Position numbers and translations under genes: made by a program. From Persicirhabdus sediminis (lineage in GTDB: Bacteria; Verrucomicrobiota; Verrucomicrobiia; Verrucomicrobiales; Akkermansiaceae), in NCBI RefSeq assembly GCF_016595495.1, contig NZ_JAENIM010000043.1, positions 31,374 through 95,373 of the forward strand: a stretch of 64,000 bases of DNA, given 5' to 3'. A model generated the notes under the pieces. It worked only from the letters and a program-made list of their open reading frames with translations. It did not search any database and was not told the DNA's origin. Every line of letters begins with the position of its first letter. Position 1 is the first letter of the stretch. This document shows positions 58,848 through 64,000 of the stretch, piece after piece.

Positions 58848-60530
58848 ATGATGATAATGAGAAAGTTGCCAAAGATGGTGTTATGTTTACTCATCTGGTC
58901 GATGAGCACCTTTGCCATGGCTGACCAGCAAGAGTTCAAGGAGATCAATGAGCGCCGGACAGCGCGCAAGGTATTGATTGATTACCTCAAACAGGATGGC
59001 AAGGCGCAGGAGACTGCCGCTGGAACATTGAAGATCGCAGCTGGTGTGGACTCGACCAGTGCACAGGCGGCGATTGAGGATGAGAATGCCGATCGCGTTC
59101 GCCAGTTTACCATCATTGCCTCTATCAAAGGCATGAGCAAAGATGAGGTGGCGTCGCAGTTTGCGCAAAAAATGGGCGTCGATACGGCGGCTCCTGACTA
59201 CGAGGTTTTGCTGAAGCTGCATGGTTCTAACACTGTGGGGGCGAGCCTAGCGCCAAGTTTGGTACAGAAATTTTTAATTGAGCGCGGTTACCGTGATATT
59301 TCGATAGAAAAGCAGGGAGTTGAGTCATTCATCCGCTTCAGCCAGCCAGGGAAAAAATCATTAGGTCTGGTGGAAATCAAAGCACATGGATCTAGCACCG
59401 CGTTTAGCGGAAGTGGCGAGCTTGATGAGTTAGGCCTAGCTGGAAAATTTTGTGATCTCGGCATGGCGTCTCGCCCCGCTAAGGATAAAGAGGTGGCCTT
59501 GTTGAGTAAAAATGGCATTGGCAACATCCGCAGCGCTGCGAGTGAGTACCCGATTGCGCTGGATGGTGTGGCGGTGATCATTAACCGTGAAAACCCAGTG
59601 AGTACCCTAACTGTAGAGCAGGTAGCTGGATTGTTTTCAGGTAAGATAGCTAACTGGAAAGAACTTGGTGGGCCAGACCAGCCAGTTCACATTTATGCTA
59701 GAGATGAACATTCAGGCACCTGGGATACCTTCAAATCAAAGGTGCTCAAGCCTAGCAAATTGTCTCTAGCTGAGAAAAATGTAAAGCGCTACGAGGACAG
59801 CGGCAAGCTGGTGCTCAATGTAGCTGGAGATCCAGCTGGCATTGGCTTCATTGGCCTCGCTTACGTGGATACCTCAGTGAAGGCGGTGCCAGTGCAGGCT
59901 GGTGAGGGCGCGCGAGCGCTGGAGGCCACCCGACTAACAGTGAAGTCGGAGGATTACCCGCTGAGCCGCCTTTTGTACTTTTATATGCCTACAGATGCCT
60001 CGGCATTTACCCGCGATTTTGTGAAGTTCACCATGTCTGAAGCTGGCCAGAAGGTGGTCGATCAGGTTGGCCTAGTGGGGCAGGGTCGCTCAACCAAACG
60101 CGACTTCAGCAATGCGGATAAATTGAAAAAAGACTTATTGGAAATGGCTGATTTGCCAGCTGATTATCGTGCTTTGATAGAAATGGCAGATCGCCGCGAT
60201 ACACAGTCTAACTTGCGCTACCGCAGCGGCTCCGATCAGCTGGATATCAACTCGCTGAATAACTTAGATCGTCTGGCCAAACTCTTAGCTGATCCTGATT
60301 ATGACGACGTGCAGGTGGTTTTGATAGGTTTTGCCGACAATGTGGGAGCAGCTAGAAGCAACCAGCGGATCTCTGAGCGCCGCGCACAAAAGGTGGCTGA
60401 CATGTTAGCTGGTAAGGGCGTGCAGGGAATTCAGGTAGCTGGCTTTGGCGAGGCCTTGCCCGTAGCTGACAATGCTTCTGAAAGTGGCCGCGCAAAAAAT
60501 CGCCGCGTTGAGATCTGGCTGCAGAGATAG
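58848..60530 (+). CDS. Phosphate-binding-like (PstS) protein fused to OmpA peptidoglycan-binding domain
   Basis: Start ATG 58848 chosen (a TTG lies 21 bases earlier). Signal peptide to about residue 25; an N-terminal helical segment with ERRTARKVLIDYL and AIEDENADRVRQFTIIA resembles DUF1318/YdbL; the PBP-like domain (about 120-420, LKLHGSNTVGASLAPSLVQK, GIGFIGLAYV) is of the PstS type; an OmpA-like domain (about 450-560) ends with NQRISERRAQKVAD and GRAKNRRVEIWL. It can bind a small anion and the cell wall. The link with phosphate is by family; ligand residues cannot be checked here. Confidence 0.85.
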   Translation: MMIMRKLPKMVLCLLIWSMSTFAMADQQEFKEINERRTARKVLIDYLKQDGKAQETAAGTLKIAAGVDSTSAQAAIEDENADRVRQFTIIASIKGMSKDEVASQFAQKMGVDTAAPDYEVLLKLHGSNTVGASLAPSLVQKFLIERGYRDISIEKQGVESFIRFSQPGKKSLGLVEIKAHGSSTAFSGSGELDELGLAGKFCDLGMASRPAKDKEVALLSKNGIGNIRSAASEYPIALDGVAVIINRENPVSTLTVEQVAGLFSGKIANWKELGGPDQPVHIYARDEHSGTWDTFKSKVLKPSKLSLAEKNVKRYEDSGKLVLNVAGDPAGIGFIGLAYVDTSVKAVPVQAGEGARALEATRLTVKSEDYPLSRLLYFYMPTDASAFTRDFVKFTMSEAGQKVVDQVGLVGQGRSTKRDFSNADKLKKDLLEMADLPADYRALIEMADRRDTQSNLRYRSGSDQLDINSLNNLDRLAKLLADPDYDDVQVVLIGFADNVGAARSNQRISERRAQKVADMLAGKGVQGIQVAGFGEALPVADNASESGRAKNRRVEIWLQR

Positions 60531-60560
60531 TTTTTTATGTGAATGCAATACGTGAGTACC

Positions 60561-60598
60561 GGGTCCGTGGTTTGGGTTAACCACGGGCCCAATTTTTT
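60561..60598 (+). terminator. Rho-independent terminator after the PstS/OmpA fusion
   Basis: GGGTCCGTGGTT (60561-60572) pairs with AACCACGGGCCC (60579-60590) with one wobble pair, loop TGGGTT, followed by AATTTTTTG. It ends the unit before the island. Confidence 0.9.
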
Positions 60599-60896
60599 GC
60601 ATGTGAGCTTCATATTTACGTTTCTAGGAAAACCATGCTTTAGTCTGTTTAGTAGAGTTATATAGATCCTCGACAAATGGGGTTTCAGGCATCCATTTTT
60701 AGGTGAGGCACAGGAAAAATATAGCGTGTTATTTAGCTGTCCAATGGACAAGCCTAACTATGTTCTATGGGGCTTAAACTATTTTGCTCTGGTCCTCCGT
60801 TCTTAAACGAGTCAGAAATAATCTAAACATACAAAGTTTCAGACCTCTCCCATCTGGCTTCCCTGACAATTAAAGCCGTCCCGCAAACCACTCACC
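60599..60896. other. 298-bp AT-rich gap and start of the divergent-composition island
   Basis: No gene, no tRNA or att-like repeat is seen. The words AGCTGG and TGATAG stop being frequent here. The promoter of the 60897 gene must lie in it, but no clear -35/-10 can be named. Confidence 0.5.
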
Positions 60897-62588
60897 ATGA
60901 ATAATTTTCCCGACCAAGATTCAGTTGCTGGCTGGCTATCCTTATCAGACCTTGAATTCAGCCAAATGACAACGAGCACTTGGATACCTCTTGCGATCCA
61001 AAACAGTTCTAATAAGAACGGACTTCAACCGGGCGAGGATGGTTATTTCAATGAATGTTGGGACGTTGATAGCGTCGTCATGTTAAGAAGTTCAGTAGAA
61101 GAATTAGGGCATCCAGATTGGGAGACCATTACCTCTGGCTCGATTTCAAACGCTTGGACTGATGAGGTGTCGTTTCATATTCCCGGATATTTCTACCATG
61201 ACAACACTTCAAATTTTCATGGATTGTATCCAGTGATCAAGAAACACTATGTGGGTCAGGAGCACGCCCACTGGGAACTACATCAGGAGATAGCTTTATC
61301 CCTAAATCTGCTCCGGCGAGGTAACTCATGGATCCGGCCAGAAGAAGGTAACGTGGAGGTCGCTAGGCTTAAGATTTGTGCAGATGGGGCTCCCTATCTA
61401 CTAGAAATCAGAGCTGAATTTCTAAAGGATTACCTTCGGGCCAGAGATAGCCAACTAATTCTCGGGGGATTTGTTCTGAGAGAAACGACTGGGAGTACAG
61501 CTGAATTGGCGGGCTGGGATCTAGGGGGACGTGATCGCAACTTTATTCATGGTGAATGGGATGGGCATCATGAGGCTACATATATGGATAAGCCAATACA
61601 TCATGCTCAGGGTAGAATCTGGTGGACTGAGGTGGTCGAACCTGCAAAAGCAAGTTATCGCGTTGGCAGCTGTGATGAACCTTCTCACATTCAATTTATC
61701 GTAGACGCTCAATCAAATGAAACAGCTACAGCTGCCGAGCTAGAAAATAGCAGCACGTGGTTGTATTTTTCGCCAAACCTAATCAGCTCGATGCTTGAGC
61801 TAGATCACGCAAACCTTTCCATGGGGTCATTGATGACAGGAACTTTGTCTATTGGGGATGCGCATTTTCAGTTCGGAATAAACGAGTGCAATCTAATCAC
61901 GATTTTCGCGAAGGACATAGCTAGGCTCCCTCTATGGATACAGAAGTCACTTGTTGGTCATAACATAACACCAGAAGGCTCGATAGGAGAAGAGCTCAAT
62001 CTCATGCAAGTGAGAGCATACTTTGCTGGGACGATAGCTCCGGAGAAACGCCTAGTAAAAGCTATTAGAGGGCTTAACGCTGTATTTGAGGAGAAGACAT
62101 CATCTCCATTACTTAGGAACGTTCCTGACGAAACTGAGCTTGCCAGGAAGTTGCATCGCTTTCATTCGGGTTCTTTTGAAGATGTATGCTCTCTCAGTAA
62201 ACAGTTGGTGAAGATTCTGATTGAGCGTATTGATCTGCCGCACCTAACGTCCCTGCTTACGGAGGGGAATAAAGCTGAAGCTAAAAGGAAAAAATTTCGT
62301 TCTCTAAAGATTGTTGGCCTCTATCTAGAGCAATTAGGAGGAAACGGTCGCGACATGACCACAGCACTGGTCGGGATCAATGACCTCCGTCAAGGTGATG
62401 CACACATTACCTCATCTACTGCCAAAAGTGCTTTAACTCTATTTGGTCTTCCTGAAGATGAAATAGATCACCTTAAATCATGTAGAATTATACTTACGTC
62501 AGTAACCAATTGCATAGAGGCAATAGCAACACTAGTCAGTTCGAATACTACTATAGACTCTAGCCGCTCTCCTAATTTCATCAATTGA
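60897..62588 (+). CDS. Unknown protein with a C-terminal HEPN-like R-x4-H signature
   Basis: 563 residues, no signal peptide. No known family recognised. The N-terminal 350 residues are mixed beta/alpha with Trp-rich segments and WDLGGRDRNFIHGEWDGHHE. The last 200 residues are helical. The segment LRQGDAH has R498 and H503, i.e. R-x4-H, the nuclease signature of HEPN RNases, within SLKIVGLYLEQLGG and ALVGINDLRQGDAHIT. Such N-variable, C-HEPN plans are seen in several anti-phage RNases. It lies 50 bp upstream of a nuclease-like gene and shows a different word usage from the chromosome. Role as a defence effector is inferred. Confidence 0.6.
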   Translation: MNNFPDQDSVAGWLSLSDLEFSQMTTSTWIPLAIQNSSNKNGLQPGEDGYFNECWDVDSVVMLRSSVEELGHPDWETITSGSISNAWTDEVSFHIPGYFYHDNTSNFHGLYPVIKKHYVGQEHAHWELHQEIALSLNLLRRGNSWIRPEEGNVEVARLKICADGAPYLLEIRAEFLKDYLRARDSQLILGGFVLRETTGSTAELAGWDLGGRDRNFIHGEWDGHHEATYMDKPIHHAQGRIWWTEVVEPAKASYRVGSCDEPSHIQFIVDAQSNETATAAELENSSTWLYFSPNLISSMLELDHANLSMGSLMTGTLSIGDAHFQFGINECNLITIFAKDIARLPLWIQKSLVGHNITPEGSIGEELNLMQVRAYFAGTIAPEKRLVKAIRGLNAVFEEKTSSPLLRNVPDETELARKLHRFHSGSFEDVCSLSKQLVKILIERIDLPHLTSLLTEGNKAEAKRKKFRSLKIVGLYLEQLGGNGRDMTTALVGINDLRQGDAHITSSTAKSALTLFGLPEDEIDHLKSCRIILTSVTNCIEAIATLVSSNTTIDSSRSPNFIN

Positions 62589-62638
62589 TCCTGTGAGGAA
62601 CCCGTCACGACTTCGGCTACCAAAATTCTCAACCCGAC

Positions 62639-64000
62639 ATGAAATTCACCTCCCAAAATCTACCAAGGTTGGATCTTAATGATTTCAAACTTCACCAGAA
62701 AGTTTATCATCTTAATGACGGGCCCGGCGAAGTGATCATTGTTGATGATGATCGCGTCAAGGTGGGTTGGGATGATGGATCGAATTATTCATTTTGGAAG
62801 TCAGAGCCTAAGCGCTATTCTGAAGGATTCGTTAGTAAGGCCAATTACTTTATTTATGTCGCGGCAGAAAAACTACGCTCTCAATTACCAGCTATTCATC
62901 ATGCAGCTAGGGTCAATGGCACTTTGGTTGCTCCTTCATCTCCAAATGGCAGTGACATTGAGCTCGTTAAGATATGGGCTCAAGGCGAAAGCTCTGAAAA
63001 CAAAGAGGCTACACTTACTCGTATGTTATCTGCAAGACTAGCGGAGAAGGCCGTTGCCGAGTACTTTGAGAGCAATAACTATACAGTTGATGATATTGCC
63101 GCTAGCCAGATAAACGAGGATAACAATGGTGACTGGAAGCTCTACGACCTGAGGGTTCAACCATCAAAGCCAAGAGGCGGGATCTTATACGTGGATGTTA
63201 AAAATTCGAGGAGGTCTGAGCTGAATCCCAAATCATACACTCGGCATTGCGTACCCAACTTCAAGTTTACCTCAGACTATAGGTCTACTAGGAAGAGGCA
63301 AGAGGTCCAAATTGCTGGGGCATTATCCAGCTATGTTCACTATAAAAAGATAACAGCGGAGCCAGGAGAAGTGTTGTACCTAGGCCTGACGTCGCAGAAA
63401 GTCATCGACGGCATGATTAGGCATTTTTCAGGCGATGGTTTAATTATCGATTTTGCCTTATGTGGGCAGAGAATGTTACCCCCATGGACCTTTGAACATC
63501 AGCCTGAAGTATATCAGCTCCGCCAGAGACTCATTCAGTGTATCGCTCTTGAGCAAGCTTCCATAGACGAATCAGCGCCAGATGAATACAAAATCTTACA
63601 GTTAGCAAAATCAATTCGTCCTCTGGGGTTCAGTAGGTACAGCTATGAACGTGTCCTTGCTGAAGGCATCCAGACTCTAGGTCTATCATTACCTGTCATT
63701 TACTTATCTGTACTCAAGCATTTTATAAATAGTCTCCAACAAGAACGCGATTATAATGCCCGGGCCATAGAGAGCCTTATCTACACTGGTGCAGCCAGCA
63801 ATGATAAACTAACGCCAATGTTTGTATACGATCCACTAGAAACTGTGGGAGCACTTCTGGCTTGCCTATCTAAGCTATGGAAAAACAAGACCGAGGAGTT
63901 AAAAAGATTTAAAAGCTTCCGGCTGATAGGCCTGAATAGTCTAAGAGGCGCCCGTGACGGTGAGGACAGCTCATGGCAGACACTCGTTACCTATTGCGGA
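62639..64000 (+). CDS. PD-(D/E)xK nuclease-like protein, partial at the right edge
   Basis: 454 codons are present and the reading frame remains open at 64000. The N-terminal 55 residues look like a small SH3/CarD-like beta-barrel (KLHQKVYHLNDGPGEVIIVD, VKVGWDDGSNYSFWK). Residues 130-190 carry a PD-(D/E)xK pattern: helix with E136/E141 (AEKAVAEYFESNNYTV), D170 in LYDLRV and D186-V-K188 in ILYVDVKNSRRS. After it come segments without known fold, helical from about 290. Start ATG at 62639, 50 bp after the previous stop, so probably the same operon. Nuclease activity is inferred; the C-terminus and any further genes are outside the window. Confidence 0.7.
   Translation, partial: MKFTSQNLPRLDLNDFKLHQKVYHLNDGPGEVIIVDDDRVKVGWDDGSNYSFWKSEPKRYSEGFVSKANYFIYVAAEKLRSQLPAIHHAARVNGTLVAPSSPNGSDIELVKIWAQGESSENKEATLTRMLSARLAEKAVAEYFESNNYTVDDIAASQINEDNNGDWKLYDLRVQPSKPRGGILYVDVKNSRRSELNPKSYTRHCVPNFKFTSDYRSTRKRQEVQIAGALSSYVHYKKITAEPGEVLYLGLTSQKVIDGMIRHFSGDGLIIDFALCGQRMLPPWTFEHQPEVYQLRQRLIQCIALEQASIDESAPDEYKILQLAKSIRPLGFSRYSYERVLAEGIQTLGLSLPVIYLSVLKHFINSLQQERDYNARAIESLIYTGAASNDKLTPMFVYDPLETVGALLACLSKLWKNKTEELKRFKSFRLIGLNSLRGARDGEDSSWQTLVTYCG

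Overview
The window reads like a chromosome segment from a marine Verrucomicrobiota-type bacterium (close to the Planctomycetes-Verrucomicrobia group). The reasons are three secreted type I sulfatases, a SASA-type acetylesterase, a multi-haem protein resembling hydrazine synthase alpha, a 2222-residue secreted LamG/cytochrome protein, and a verrucomicrobial-style IS200/REP-like transposase. This placement is inference from gene content; no rRNA or tRNA gene was found. Composition is near 50% GC. The words AGCTGG/CCAGCT, TGATAG/CTATCA and GTTAGC/GCTAAC are unusually common up to about 60.5 kb.

Layout. 1-0.7 kb: transposase cut by the left edge. 0.8-4.0 kb: sulfatase plus acetylesterase operon. 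4.1-6.4 kb: phospholipase D-like protein and a YibI/YibH-like membrane pair. 6.5-14.8 kb: mostly housekeeping (holA, DUF1653, a UbiB-like kinase with its TetR-like regulator, folA-thyA), small membrane proteins, a YecH-like protein and a truncated DUF1016 gene. 15-23 kb: DUF4136 lipoprotein, DUF2314 protein, FUSC-like membrane protein, an 881-residue glucosidase-like protein, unknown secreted proteins and a Fur-family regulator. 23.4-36.9 kb: sulfatase, triple-haem protein, zinc-ribbon protein, third sulfatase, then the giant diheme protein. 37.6-42.2 kb: a BetT-like choline carrier, an L,D-transpeptidase and palindromic repeats. 42.3-48.6 kb: a tight PadR / HAAS-LemA / TPM / unknown operon, a CASTOR/POLLUX-type channel and a zinc-finger remnant. 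48.6-49.3 kb: five tandem copies of a 141-bp hairpin element. 49.4-60.5 kb: LMW phosphatase, Hsp15, HflX, two tandem L,D-transpeptidases, a duplicated small membrane gene, MnmA, and a membrane protein paired with a phosphate-binding/OmpA fusion. 60.6-64 kb: an island of different word usage carrying a protein with a HEPN-like R-x4-H signature next to a PD-(D/E)xK nuclease-like protein that runs off the right edge.

How it fits together. The sulfatases, acetylesterase and possibly the GH63-like protein suggest growth on sulfated and acetylated polysaccharides. The haem proteins would act in the periplasm or outside the cell. The L,D-transpeptidases and the PstS/OmpA fusion concern the cell wall. 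The PadR operon looks like an envelope-responsive unit with two candidate operators upstream. The best candidate for an undescribed system is the gene pair at the right edge, which looks like an anti-invader module; this is inference from motifs and context only. The second candidate is the structured hairpin family, whose stems are kept while their sequence changes.
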